A stretch of 64,000 bases of DNA from Cycas panzhihuaensis (GCA_023213395.1 CM041465.1:151721741-151785740), one strand, 5' to 3'; shown: positions 12,462 to 24,581, counted from the stretch's first letter. Numbers and translations are program-made. The notes: generated by a model not told the origin, from the sequence alone.

Positions 12462-12933
12462 AAGTGCCAAGCCTTTAATTGAATACTAGATCATAAGTTG
12501 CTGCAATAATATAATCAACTATTGATATCCATATGAAGAGAACACCATCCATTAGACCACATGGTAACCAACTACAATGATCACCAATTAACTATGATTT
12601 TCCTTTACATACATGGTTCAATTAATGCTAGTAAGAGTAGTTGTAAAGGGATCCCACCTTTTGCTTAAATGAGAAATGCAAGCAATCTTTAAATAGCAAG
12701 TGTTGAGTCTTCAAATAAGTGTATCATAATCTATTGCAATAATGTAATTAGCTATTGATGTCTATATGAAGTGAAATCCATTTACCAGAATGCATGGGTA
12801 ACTAGTTGCTATAATTACTAGTTGAATAGGAACCTCCTTTAGATACATGGTTCAATCAATACAAGCAAGAGTAGCTATAAAGGGTTCTCACCTCTTACTT
12901 AAATAGGATAATGCAAGTAGTCTTAAAATGGAT
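12462..12933. repeat. Two-copy tandem repeat, about 236-bp period
   Basis: Unit 1 (12462-12697) and unit 2 (12698 to about 12933) align throughout: tgcaataat, ctattgat, tacatggttcaat and aagagtag recur in the same order. Divergence is considerable. They lie inside the presumed interior of LTR-V. Confidence 0.7.
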
Positions 12934-13729
12934 CTATGGCCTCAAATTACCTCTATGGGATAAAAACATGCATCTTTGGCCTTACATAATGCCAACATAG
13001 GCTAGAAATCCAACAATAAATGTTAATACATAACTTTAAAGATAGATGTGACTCAAGTATAACATGAATAACTCTCTTAAATAATGAAGCTCAATGTAAA
13101 ATAAGTTCTCTAAAGCCAAAAAATAAGACCTTAGTACATGTTATCCCCTCCATTTAGAGTACATCATAATAATAAATATCATGGAACCTTTAAAAATACA
13201 TGTATGTACTTGGAAAAGCTTAAAAAATGAAGAAAAATAAAGTTTTAAAGAAAACTTTTGGCTCTGAGAGAAAATTTTTACATTAAAATAACTCCAAATA
13301 ATATCAAGTAACTTGCCAAATGAAAGTTTTTTCTAGTTATGAATTCTATGCAATTGATGTGACTGAAAACAAAGCCTCTTAGCTCAAATTATAGCCAAAA
13401 AGATGACGAATATTCCATAAAGGCTAAAAAATAGGGACTTAGCCCCTTTTACTAGTGAGTTGAAGGTTGTATGGGCACTTCATGTGACCTAGGGCTTATA
13501 CAAATAGGGGCTTTATGGATCCAAAATACTTACCTAATCTAATTAATTCTAATTGTGTATATAAAAAAAAGTATACCCTTGTTAATAAAAAATCATATCT
13601 TTGTAAATTAAAAATTGATAATATATGCCAAAAATAATTTTATCAAAATAATATAATAAATACCCTAAATATGTTAGGGTTTTACTTGATATTTTATTAT
13701 AGGTCTAGCATGTTATCTTCATCCTCCTT
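12934..13729. other. Non-coding, probably LTR-V interior or leader
   Basis: No open frame of note. The stretch around 13320-13470 resembles 33575-33720, the leader of LTR-III, in arrangement (ctcaaattatagccaaaa against atcaaaagttatggccaaaa, then a cttagcccc/ttaagcccc block). This hints at a related non-autonomous element. The right end is the left edge of the duplicated block. Confidence 0.4.
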
Positions 13730-13981
13730 GCATCTCATAACATGTTGCATGAAGTTGAGGTGAATCATACTGCCTTGATACCAGAATATGATCTAGTTCG
13801 ATATAGAAACAAAAATTTATAAAAAGAATAAAAAAACGAGAAAAAGAACCGTAACTCATATTATATACATAAGCAATAGGGAAAATCATCAAAGGAAGGA
13901 TATATCATGACAAGAAGAATGGAGAACAGAAAGGAATTATGTTAAAGAAAGCAGATTTTTCACATATATACCAACAGAATA

Positions 13982-14180
13982 CATCATACGTACTAGGAAA
14001 ATATGTTACCAAGTATGCACAATATAAAATAAGCTAAAATATACTATATATACTAGAAAAGTATGTTACCAGGTATGCACAATTAAAAAAAATGAATAAG
14101 TGAATTAAATTATACTATACATACCTAAAAAGTATGTTGTTAGGCACACATAAGACAAAAGGCTGAATAAGACAAAGATA
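13982..14180 (+). repeat. Imperfect tandem repeats, about 65-70 bp, copy A
   Basis: Three units starting near 13982, 14041 and 14112, each with a tac(g/a)tac start and aagtatgttaccaggtatgcaca-like core (first 20 bases aagtatgttaccaggtatgc). A partial fourth follows at about 14180. The same set occurs at about 43690-43900. Confidence 0.6.
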
Positions 14181-14557
14181 TATAATACGTACTTGCAAAC
14201 ATTCTCTCATGGTATACAATGGAAAAAGGAGGATAATTCAGGTTGAATTCTCAGCAGCATACAACTAAGGGGAATCCTTATGATCCAAGGAAGCATCAAG
14301 GCAAGGTTCGGCATAGATTCTAAGAAATAATTTCAAGAAAATAGTAATCATTATGAAAAGGTATGTACGTAGGGTTCATATTTATACTTCTTAGTTTTTA
14401 CAGCTCTACTTCTAGAATCCCATAGTCAGTGATCATAAGAATAGTAAGATGTTAAGAGACCTTCCTGCCTAAGCTACAGAAGGAGTTGGAGAGATTGCCC
14501 TCACAATTTAAGGCTAAAGTCAAGTAGGCAGGTTAGGAAGAGTATATATTGCAACCA

Positions 14558-15525
14558 TCTCTATTGTGACCAAGAACTTATGGAAATTATTTTATTGGAG
14601 TTCAAAAAGGATGTAAAGAAAGTAAATCTAGACACAGAAATAATCCACCTATTGATAGGACTTCCAAATGAAGGAGAAGTTCCCACAGCCACCAAAAGGT
14701 TATAAGTAGACCATGAGATCTGGTTGAAGGAGTTTTGCCAAGAAAACACTTAATTAACCTTGGGAGGAATTCAGGTGGTTGACATAAAGGATGCCATACT
14801 ACAATAGGTAGCCAAAGTTATTAATTCTAGATTTTTATCCAAAAGAAAGTACACATACATTCTAGGAGGAATGATGCCTATATTGCCAAAGATCTGAATG
14901 GAGAAAGACTAGATTGGTCAGAATTCTTAGTAGTAAATATGAGACAACAAATTCAGGAAGCAATGACATACCCCTTCTGTCACACCTCCTTGTTATTAGC
15001 TATCCTATTTTACTAATGTCTAAGTGTATAGCTAACAAAAATAATTGTTTCTCTAAATGAACCACTTATAAAACAATGGGTGATGAGTTTCTAGACATTA
15101 CTTAGGACAAGGAACTAAAGAAAATAATTCAAAATGAAATGACAAAAATTCTTAAATGGTTACAACAAACCCCCATGACACCCATTCTTTATCGTGCCAA
15201 ACAAACCATCCAAAAAAACAGTAAAAGGAAAAAAGATGAAGAAGAACCTGAAGAGGAGGTAGAAGTGGAACCCTCATTAGAAGAATTGAGAAAATTCCCT
15301 CCTATAATGGAAATAGGAGAAACATCAGCACCTCCTCCATTAGATGACAAATCATGTCAAATCATTCAATTGATTAAAGAAATGGAAGAAGAGTACAAAG
15401 TAGAGATAACTATCCTTCAAGAGAAAATTAAAGAAAAGGATGCAATAATAGAAACACTTACCTAAATCAATGAAGAAATCTTAGCCACAAAGGATTCATT
15501 AGTAGGAAAGGGGTAGCAGGAGCAG
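14558..15525 (+). pseudogene. Extra ORF downstream of Gypsy pol, coiled-coil C-terminus, copy A
   Basis: Decayed frame of about 320 codons. The N-terminal part contains IHLLIGLPNEGEVP, then LTLGGIQVVDIKDAIL and RFLSKRKYTYILGGMMPI. The best open piece (15139-15465) has a KRKKDEEEPEEEVEVEPS acidic stretch, a proline-rich SAPPPLDD patch and a C-terminal EMEEEYKVEITILQEKIKEK coiled coil with heptad spacing. At least one frameshift and several stops separate the parts. I do not recognise the family. Its place between pol and the putative LTR suggests an accessory or structural protein of this Gypsy lineage. Confidence 0.5.
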
Positions 15526-15571
15526 GCCTGAGATAGAGAGGGGGAGGAATACCCCAAATTTTAAAAATTTT

Positions 15572-16450
15572 TGTTGAGCAAGGATGCTCAAACCCATCAT
15601 GCTGACCTAGGATAGATGTTGGGACATATTTTGATACACTAGGCTATGTGGATACCAGAGGTAGGTTGTGTAACCATTGAGGTGCAGGTACATACCATAT
15701 GGAGGTATGCATGATGCAAAAAAAGAGGAAAATCAACATTTTAGGTACGTATGACAGGTGCATACCTGAAAAGGTAAGTAATACAGTATACGTACCTCCG
15801 GTATATAAGCAGACAAAAAGGACATGCATAGCATAACCTGATCTAAGGATACCTAGGATGATATTATCAAAACCTAAGGACATACGTACAGACATACAGA
15901 TGGATAAGATAACGGTTAAGGTGATTAACTAATGATTAACAAAGAAGTATGTATACAACTAAAAGGGAGTCATAACCCTTCAACAAAAGGACACAAAGGA
16001 AGCACATTTAAGGGAATCATCAAAGACCATTCCAATGATGAGAGCCAAGCATTCCAGACATAGAGTGGTACAGTAGCTAGCACGTATACCAGCAACGCAA
16101 AGCAGTGTGCAAGGATGCATACCTTCTAGGAATGTATATGACAACATTAGTGTATACAGTTGGAATGCATAGGGAATGCATTCCAATACCTATTGTATAA
16201 AGACTTATTGGTTAATAAAAGGAAGAGTTACATGGTAAATGTTGATTCTGTGTTTTATGAGGATTGAATGATGAATAATGTTGTTTATGGTACTGCTATA
16301 TGTAAACTATGATATGGTTGTATAGAATTATAAATAAATCTATGTTGATCTAAGTGTATAAAGCATGTTGACTATATCCTAGACTAGACTACCAGTGATA
16401 CCTTGACAAGTGTACTTTCTCACGAGTGTAGTAAGAAACCAATGTCAACA
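15572..16450 (+). repeat. Putative 3' LTR of the Gypsy element, copy A
   Basis: Starts tgttgagc, ends gtcaaca, and is preceded by a purine-rich gagagggggaggaat. It carries many gtatgcatacc/ggtacgtat-type motifs. No second LTR copy is in the window, so the borders are a guess from the TG...CA rule and the matching copy B stretch at 45290-46186. Confidence 0.35.
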
Positions 16451-16616
16451 TCAACCTTAATATTCCTACTTTAAATGTAACCTCTTATATAATTTATATT
16501 TCTTCCCCCATCCTTTATCCCTTGCATGCTTATTTTGTGCACTTCATGTTGATCATATGTATTTATATGATATCTCTTACCAAACTCTCATAAACCTCTT
16601 ATATCATACATTGGTC
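16451..16616. other. Flank of the LINE insertion
   Basis: AT-rich non-coding DNA matching 46187-46352. Confidence 0.5.
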
Positions 16617-16631
16617 AAGTCCCAACCTAAA
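16617..16631 (+). other. Left target-site duplication of the LINE
   Basis: aagtcccaacctaaa, repeated exactly at 23054-23068 and present once at the empty site 46353-46367. Confidence 0.95.
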
Positions 16632-17288
16632 AATTTCACAACGGAACGAAAGTTGTGACTGTGGAGGATTTCACAGGCTAGGGTTTTGAACGGAGTGGTG
16701 GTGCGATGTGACTTGTAGATCTGGACGTGATGGCGTCTGTTGAATAGCTTAGGCAAGGTCAACTAGACCTTGCTTAAAGACTCCGTTGGGGCTTTTTGTC
16801 CTACAGATCTATCTGAGATGGGAGACAGGTCGACAACGAAGAAACAATGCCATAGTTTGGGGCTTAACAACCAATGCACTTATCTAGATATAGACGCTGG
16901 TGAGAGAGACATCCAGGGACCTCAACTTTGGTTTCTCCCAGAACGGTTGGACGAGCATAGAGACTCAAAAACCTTAGGCACAAGATCTTTCATCTGGGAA
17001 GTTCTCTGCGTCTCCTCTAGTGAGTGTGGGCATGTTGTGACTGATGGAAGGCAAGCTGGGATAGCTAATAGTGCTTGTTCAGAGGTAGAAAGGCCGTTCA
17101 AAAAGCTCGATTGGGAAGGTAAACAGGCTCAGCTTGGTGAAGGTGGATACACAGAGTGGAACTTGGATAGTAGGGCCCCGATTTAGATAAAGAAAATAGA
17201 AAGGAAGCTTGAGGCTAAGCTGGTCTTAGCCATGGTATGTTTATGCTTTTCTTGTTTGGAATTCCTTTGTAGTTTATAATTTTTAAAT
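16632..17288 (+). other. LINE 5' leader
   Basis: Between the TSD and ORF1. It includes an open frame at 16770-17186 (138 codons) with no recognisable domain. It lies in a different frame from ORF1, and I treat it as leader sequence. The internal promoter of L1-type elements is expected here, but no specific motif was identified. Confidence 0.5.
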
Positions 17289-18716
17289 ATGGAAAAGGAC
17301 CATAATCCTCAAAACCAGAATCAGATCCCCAACTTATCACCGGGGAGATCTTACCGTGATGCACTGGAAACAAATAAGGAGGAAACATTTGACTTAACAC
17401 TAGTAATGGAGGATAATAAGGTCAGATTGAAAATCCCCTAAGCTCTTGTGGAGAAAACCAAGAAACTTTGGGAGAATTTCCTTATTGATAGATTCTCAGG
17501 ACCTAAACCGGGTCTGGAAACTATTAGGATCTGGACAAGGACTAAATGGAAAATGATAGGCAGTGTGGAAGTAATAGCCATGCCTAAGGGCTACGTGCTA
17601 TTTAAATTTTCTTCTTATGAAGACATGTCCAGCATTCTATTAAGGGCCCCATGGATGTTCGGCAAGAAAGCCCTGTCTCTTAAGAAATGGCATAGGGACT
17701 TTGATCCCTCTATTCCCAAAATCAAACAAGTCCCTATATGGATCCAACTTCCGAGCCTTCCCTTACACCATTAGAACCCTGAAGTATTTAAAGGTATAGC
17801 AAAAGCGGTGGGTCCTCTTCTAGCAATTGATTCTATGACAAAGAACAGGAGCAAACTCATAAATGCTAGAATCTGCGCTTTAATCCGGATTGATAAATCC
17901 CTCCTGGATGACATTTGGATGGATATGATGGATGGGAGCTGGGTATAGCCATTGATCTATGAAATGGAGTATTTAAGATGTTCCACCTACAGAAACTTGG
18001 GGCATTTGCCCTAAAAGTACCTGAGGGTGTAGCTCTTAAAGGATGAGAATACAAAGGGACCCTCAGAACCAAATCCTCAGGAAAAGAAGGAGAAGGAAAA
18101 AGGGGTGGTACTAGAACATCCAGGCCAAATAGAGGAAGTTGAGACCCCTCATTTAAACCTGGGTTTTGACCCCAATGAGGAGGACATGCTCCTAAAGGAA
18201 GGCGAGCAAGTAGCACAGGTTCTTGTGGCCCCAGGAAGCCCACTTGGCGAGGATAGTACTGGGGTCCTTACCCCTGCTGTGGCTGCCTCTAAGGCCCAAT
18301 CTACCCTACCTGAGCCACAGAGGACGTGGGATAAGGAGGTTGTGTGGGGGTTGGGTTTGCCCCCCCTGCTTACAAAGGACCCCTCCGCAGATGTTGAAGA
18401 TGAGACAGTAAAAGAATCTATAAACCAGGGGTAGTTGGCTGGGGTTGAGGAGCTGGTAATGCCAGGTCCAGATCCCTTACCATGACCGATTATGTCCCAA
18501 AAGAAGCAGCTGGATGTAGGAGCTGAGAAGAAGATAGGAAGGCCACCTTTGAAACTATAAAGAGAGAAAGAAATGGCTGCCTAGGTAGATCAAGGTAGCC
18601 AAAAAACTCTGAAGGAAGTTTTCCTAGAAGGGCCTATCCTTAGATCCAGAACTGAAGGTAGAGAGCCTCCAAAAGGTGAGCCTACTAAAGTTTGGAAGCA
18701 AATAAAGAAAAGATGA
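17289..18716 (+). pseudogene. LINE ORF1 protein (DUF4283-like, gag-like)
   Basis: Frame opens at ATG 17289 and ends at TGA 18714-18716, about 475 codons with several internal stops. The region encoded by 17448-17774 has the look of the plant DUF4283 domain: GSVEVIAMPKGYVLFKFSS, then ILLRAPWMFGKKALSLKKWH and VPIWIQLPSLPLHH. A decayed knuckle-like stretch follows near 17965-18010 (CSTYRNLGHLP), with cysteines lost. The rest is an acidic, proline-rich linker. In this class of LINE, ORF1 binds element RNA. Its stop codon overlaps the ORF2 start as ATGA, suggesting termination-reinitiation. Confidence 0.8.
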
Positions 18717-21700
18717 AACTAATATCATGGAATATTAGGGGACTCAATGCCCCTTCAAAATAGAGGATTATTAGGGATATGAGGAATAAATATCTCCGGG
18801 CCTGATGTTCTTGCAGGAAACCAAACTGAGCAAGGAGAATGGTCTAAGGGTTAGGAATAAAATTTGGAAGAACGCTGAAGGTATTGAGATCGACTATGCC
18901 TAAGGAGTTGGGGGCTTAATGGTGCTACGAAATTCGTTGACATGGTTGGGAGAAATTTTCTTGGCTGAGGATTCCTTCATCTCGGTACGGTTAACAAATA
19001 AAAGTAACAACTTCTCATGGTTAGCCACAAACGTTTATGCCCCAAATATTCAAGAGGCCAAGAAGAGGCTTTGGGACAGATTACTGGAGACCCACAGGAT
19101 CGCCTGACCATGGATCTTTGGTCGGGGATTTCAACTCGGCGCTGTCTCCAGGGGACAAGAGAGGTGGCACTAGTGGATGGACAACCAACATGGGAGAGTT
19201 CAGTGACTTCCTACACCAGGGGGGTCTGGAGGATGTTAAGCTTAGGGTTGCTTCTTTTACCTGGTCCAACAAGCACTTTGGGATGACTTAATTCAAATTA
19301 AATTGGACAGGGTGCTGGTCAATTATGATTGGATGAGGTGCTTCAATGACTTCACCCTAGAGACATTACTGAGGATTAGGTCTGACCATTCCCCCCTCTT
19401 GCTTCAATTTTCAGATCCAGGCAAATTCATTGGGTCACCCTTTAGGTTCAAATTAATGTGGCTTTGACACCCTGATCTTTGGAAAAGGGTCAAGGAATGG
19501 TGGGGAATTCAAATCAAAGGCCATGCAATGTACATATTCTTAAAGAAACTAGATTGGGTCAAAAGACAAGTTAAGGTATGGAACAAGGATGTATTCCAAA
19601 ATATACATGAGCAGAAGGACAAAACTATTTGTGAACTGAAAGAAATAGAGGACAGGATTGAATGGATGGGCAGATCCCCAGAGCTAGATAAGATAGAGAA
19701 GGAGCTGATTGAGACTCTGGATGAGATTCTCACCAGAGAGGAAATCCATTGGAGACAAAAATCTAGGGCTCTGTGGCTGGCTGAAGGAGACATAAATACT
19801 AAATTTTTTCATATGACCACAGTCAAACACAGAGCGAGCAATAGAATTACCAGTCTTCAAAAGGAAGATGGCTCAGTTGTAAGTTTGTCAGAGGGTATGA
19901 AGGAGTTGGCTAGTGAATATTTCAAGGACTTATTCACTGAGCCGTAGGACAGGGACATGGATAGAAGGAAGGACTTCCTAAACAATATCCCTAGACTGGT
20001 GAATGAAGGTCAAAATGCTCAGCTGATAGCTCTGTTCACCCTAGAGGAAGTCAGGGTGGCTCTCTTTGGCATGAAGAAAGATAAAGCTCTAGGCCCCAAT
20101 GGATTCCCACTAGGTTTTTTTCAAGAGTTTTGGGATATTATTAAAGGAGATCTTATGGAAGCCTTTTAGGAGTTTTATGTTAACAAAAAGATGCTGCAGG
20201 AATGGTAGACTACATTCCTTATTCTCATCCCTAAAAAAGAAGGAGCGAAAAGTATGGAAGAGTTTCGCCCCATCAGTCTCTATAATGTTAAATACAAGAT
20301 TATAACTAAGGTCTTGGTCAACAGAGTGTCTAAGAATTATGCCAAATATCATCTCCCATAATCAAGATGATTTCCTTCAGGGCAGATAGATTTATGACGG
20401 TTATATTGTAGTCCATGAAACAATTCACTCAGTCGCAGAAAGGAAGGAGCTTGCGATGCTCATCAAGATTGACCTCATGAAGGCCTTCGATAGGGTCTCC
20501 TAGGAGTGCTTGCTAGATTGTCTAGAGGCTTTTGGATTTAGGGAACTTTGGCGGTCATGGATAAAGCTGTGTATTGGCAACCCACAATTCTCAGTTATTA
20601 TCAATGGTTCATCTTCCAGCTTCTTTCCCGGCTTTAGGGGGCTGAGACAGGGTGATCCCCTCTCTCCCTTCCTATACATCATGATGGCTGAGTTGTTGGG
20701 TAGAACCCTAGAGTCCGCTAGGAGGCTAGGGATTCTAAATAGCATTAAATTGACATCTGGGATGGATAATATGGCCTACCATCAATTTGTAGACGATAAT
20801 ATTTTTTTAGGAAAGGTGGCTGTAAGAGAGGCATCCAGATTTAAAGAGATTTTGGGACACTTCGAGAAGGCCACAAGTCTGAAGAAGAGTAATGTTTTTT
20901 TCATAAATACCCCAGGCTGTATCCAAGGTAGGGTCAGAAGAATTCTAGAGATGGATATAAAAAAGCTTCCCACAATTTACCTCACCTTGCCACTCTTTGT
21001 AGGAAAGATGACCAAAGATATGTGGAACCCCCTTATCGATAAGATGCAAAGGAAGTTGGTGGGTTGGAAAGGCACCCTCTCAAGCTTAGCTAGAAAACTC
21101 CAGCTAGTTGCCTCTACGCTTTAGAGCATCCCAGTTTTTTGGATGTCCATCTTTAAGGTTCTGCCTGGAATCTCAGATACTATTGAATCCATCCAGAAGA
21201 GATTCCTTTGGTCTGGGACAGAAAGCAAGGACAGGATTCATCTAGTGAGTTAGAGTAAAGTCTATACTCTGAAATGGGCCAGTGGCCCCAATCTGAGAAG
21301 GCTTTCTCCCTTCAATGTTGCTCTTAGGGAAAAGCTAGGATGACATTTACTCAAAGGTGGAGAGAGACTATGGGAGAAGATCCTATCTAGAAAATATATT
21401 CAAGGGGGCTCTCTTATGGATAACAATGCTTCGCCGACTAGTTCAACTGTCTGGAGGAGTATCCTTAAAGCATGGAAAGCTATCAGGGATGGCCTAAAAT
21501 GGAGACTGGGAGATGGCAATTCCATAAGATTTTGGGAGGATGCATGGTGTTGCGACAAGGCTCTAAAGGAATACCCAGACCTGGAGCCTACAATGGGTCC
21601 TTGTGTTAGGCATTATGGCAAACATGTAAAAGATTATTAGACTAGGAGAGAAAGAAATAAGGACTGGAGGAATTTTGAGGAAATCCAAGGGGAAAGAAGA

Positions 21701-22894
21701 TTGCAGGAGGGTCTTAACAAGATCAAAAGGATTCTAGGTAAGAGTTACATCCCTAGAATGCCTTCACCAGATTCGATTATGTGGCCATTGAGTTCGACTA
21801 GAGAGTACACTGTTCAACAGGGTTACCACTACTTATGCCTAAAAAGAGGGGACTAGAGAAACCCAATGTTAGAAGGAGTTTGGAGGCTTCCTCTCTTCCC
21901 TAAGATAGCTCTCTTCTGGTGGACTTATCTTATGAACAAAATACTCACTGTAAATAACCTCAAAAAGAGAGACTTTTTGCTGGCCAATAGATGTATTCTA
22001 TGTTGCAAAGGAGAGGAATCTATGGACCACATCTTCCTTGAGTGTCCTTTCATAAGGGAAGTATAGAGGATGCTACTTGAGAAATTGGAGGTATGTTGGA
22101 CATTCTCAGAAAAGACAACTGACCTTTGGCTTGCTTGGCAAATCCCACTTAAAAGTAGAATTCTAAGTTGCATCTAGAAGAGTGCACTTCTGATACTGGC
22201 ATGGAACATTTGGAAGTAGAGGAACTGAAGGATTTTCCAGGGAAATCAGAGGGACCAGATAGCCAGCTTCAATAGAATCTATATGGATATCAGAGAAAAC
22301 GTTGGAAATGTTAAAGAGAAGCACACATCCTTAGCAGAGAATAGGGTTTTGCTTAAATGGGGCATAGAGCCTGAATTTGTAGTGGTAAAGCCCAGATGTA
22401 GTAGCTGGATGCCTCCAGAGGAGCCCTGGATCAAAATTAACTTTGATGGGACAGCAAAAGGGAACCTCGGAGAAGCCGGGGGAGGGGGAACTTGTAGGGA
22501 CAACAAAGGTACCCTCATTTGGGCCTTTGCAGATTACTACGAGCACCAAATAAACCACTATGTGGAAATGCACGCCATGCTTAAAGCCCTAGACTTAGCT
22601 CTCGAAGGGGACATTTAGCGACTCGTAATTGAGGGGGATTCAGAGGTAATTTTAAACATGCTAAAAGGTGCGGCCCTCCCAGATTGGAGATTCCAGGCCA
22701 TAATCAAAGATGCCAAGGAGATCATTAAGGGATTGGAAGATGTCTATATAAGGCACACCTTGAGAGAAGGTAATAAAGTAGCTAACTTTTTGGCAAACTG
22801 GGGGGTGAGGAACAAGAAGGGTCAAGTGTGGAGGTGTGATTTTCCTAGGGACCTTTTGCTTCTGGTAGAGAAGGATATGGTCCGTAGTAGCTAG
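18713..22894 (+). pseudogene. LINE ORF2: endonuclease, reverse transcriptase, zinc finger, RNase H
   Basis: Starts at ATG 18713 (MKLISWNIRGLNAPS, the usual APE endonuclease opening) and ends at 22894. Endonuclease continues to about 19400 with VGDFNSALSPGDKR. RT spans about 19900-21100: FRPISLYNVKYK, IKIDLMKAFDRVS, GLRQGDPLSPFLYIM and the catalytic FVDDNIFLG (about 20789-20815). A zf-RVT finger, CILCCKGEESMDHIFLECPF, is at about 21996-22055. RNase H (RVT_3 type) is at about 22430-22850: NFDGTAKGN, EMHAMLKAL, IEGDSEVILNML, REGNKVANFLAN; the last usual Asp reads Asn. Frameshifts lie between 18.8 and 20.5 kb and stops are scattered. Confidence 0.85.
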
Positions 22895-23053
22895 CCATGG
22901 GGCTTGTCCTGGCAAACTAGTTCTCTTGCCTAAACCGTGGGGTTGCCACGATTAACCCTGATTTGGTAACTTATAGCTCTCTGAAGTAATAGGTTGTGGG
23001 ATCCTATTTCAAACCCACTTAAATTCAATTTTATTTTATCAAAAAAAAAAGAA
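22895..23053 (+). other. LINE 3' UTR and polyA tail
   Basis: Short 3' UTR ending in ten A at 23041-23050 just before the right TSD. The tail shows integration by target-primed reverse transcription. Confidence 0.8.
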
Positions 23054-23068
23054 AAGTCCCAACCTAAA
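23054..23068 (+). other. Right target-site duplication of the LINE
   Basis: Exact repeat of 16617-16631. Confidence 0.95.
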
Positions 23069-24351
23069 TTACATCTATATTATGGCTATATAACTGCTTA
23101 TTCTTAAAATTCCTTAGGTATTTTCTGTAATATCCTTTACTAATCTATATCTTTCCTACATATTCCTTCCTTCCCTGTATGGATAAAATATGTACATCAG
23201 AGGTAAGACTTCAAGCAAGTTAAATTTAGAATACATTGGTTCTAAGATTATTCAAGTGTAAAATTTAAAAAAATCCATCCTTAATAAGGTATCATGAATG
23301 GGAAAATGATACATATAGGTCACTTAGAGAAGATGACATAAAGGTGAACCAAATTCTTATAATAGTTTGGCCTCAACAAGTGGTAGATTGAACATATAAA
23401 ATGCCTCTCCCACACTTATGGGCAACCCCAGGTAAAGAAGAACACATTTTAGATCTACAAGTAATAAAATGATAATACTTTAAGGGCAAAGTATTTTCTA
23501 AAGGAAGGAGGGATTGTAATAATCCTAAATGATTATTAGTATGAAATTAATATTAAAATTAGTATTTAATTCAAATTATTATTATTATGAAGTTAATTTT
23601 TTTAAAGTGGCCATTTTGGCATCTATAAATAAGGGAGACACCTAATTCACAATGTATGTAAAATGATTATTTCATAATGGGTTAAAATCCTATTTTAGCA
23701 CTTTAATACCTAGTAAATGTACTATATGATATAATTGATCTATTATTTTTGTTGAATATTTATTATAGGCTTCATATAATTTATAATGATTAAAATAATT
23801 AAAGTAATATCATATTCCCATAACTCAAGAAAAGTACAAACTTCAAATATAATTAAAAAGGAATAAAATAATCAGAGTTAGCCATTATATAAAGGTTTGC
23901 TTACTAGACTTTAGAATCATAAATTTATTTTAATTTAGGATTTCTTACTTTGGACAAGATTAGGGCTAATGATGCTTTTGATGTAACTCTATATTGTAAT
24001 TTAAGAAATTTATTTTCTATTTTAGTTTGGATTTCATCATATACACACACACACAGAAATATATAAATATAAAAGGAAAACAGGAAAAAAAAAACTATGT
24101 TTTCCATTAAATGATTGGCATAGGTTACCAAGTGGAATCACTTTATAGGTGAACCATCATATGTATACACACACACACACATACTTATATAAACTATATA
24201 TTTTTTTAAGGTTATAAGATAATTTTATAATGTAATACTATACTTTTAAAAATAATATTCAAATTAAGAATATTCTTTGTATGAAATTCTAATATTTTTC
24301 GATGTGAAATTTAAATTCTTATTATAAACTAAACCCTTATATATGTGTATA
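23069..24351. other. Non-coding DNA of copy A
   Basis: AT-rich, matching 46368-47651 of copy B almost base for base. Includes short (AC)n runs near 24042 and 24170. No gene recognised. Confidence 0.55.
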
Positions 24352-24377
24352 TATGGATATGTATATGTGTGTGTGCA

Positions 24378-24475
<98 letters not shown>

Positions 24476-24534
24476 CATATATACATACATATACACATAT
24501 ATATATACATATACATACATAAATACATACATAT

Positions 24535-24581
<47 letters not shown>
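24352..24581. repeat. Compound microsatellite, copy A
   Basis: (GT)n to about 24390, (AT)n to about 24433, (AG)n to about 24472, a CATA-rich stretch to about 24548, then (AT)n. The copy B counterpart at 47652-49298 is about seven times longer. Confidence 0.95.

Larger units (their letters stand above)
13730..16450 (+). mobile_element. 3' part of a Ty3/Gypsy element, copy A
   Basis: Equivalent to 43450-46186 in copy B, where it is preceded by a Gypsy integrase tail (42906-43424). It comprises a subrepeat region, an extra ORF and a putative LTR. Copy A lacks everything upstream of 13730, so by itself it would not be recognisable as Gypsy; the assignment comes from the copy B context. Confidence 0.55.
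16632..23053 (+). mobile_element. Full-length L1-type LINE with C-terminal RNase H
   Basis: 6.4 kb flanked by an exact 15-bp TSD and ending in a run of A at 23041-23050. The uninterrupted target in copy B (46353-46367) proves the borders. It has a 5' leader of about 650 bp, ORF1 (17289-18716), ORF2 (18713-22894) and a short 3' UTR. It is richer in G+C than its surroundings, consistent with recent arrival from elsewhere. Stops and frameshifts in both ORFs make it inactive as read. A shorter relative is at 4001-6630. Confidence 0.92.

Noticed and set aside
16770-17186. 138-codon open frame at the LINE 5' end
   Set aside because: Lies upstream and in a different frame from ORF1 with no recognisable domain; treated as leader.
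17866-18243. 125-codon minus-strand frame, plus other minus-strand frames over 19081-22915
   Set aside because: Antisense shadows of LINE ORF1/ORF2.
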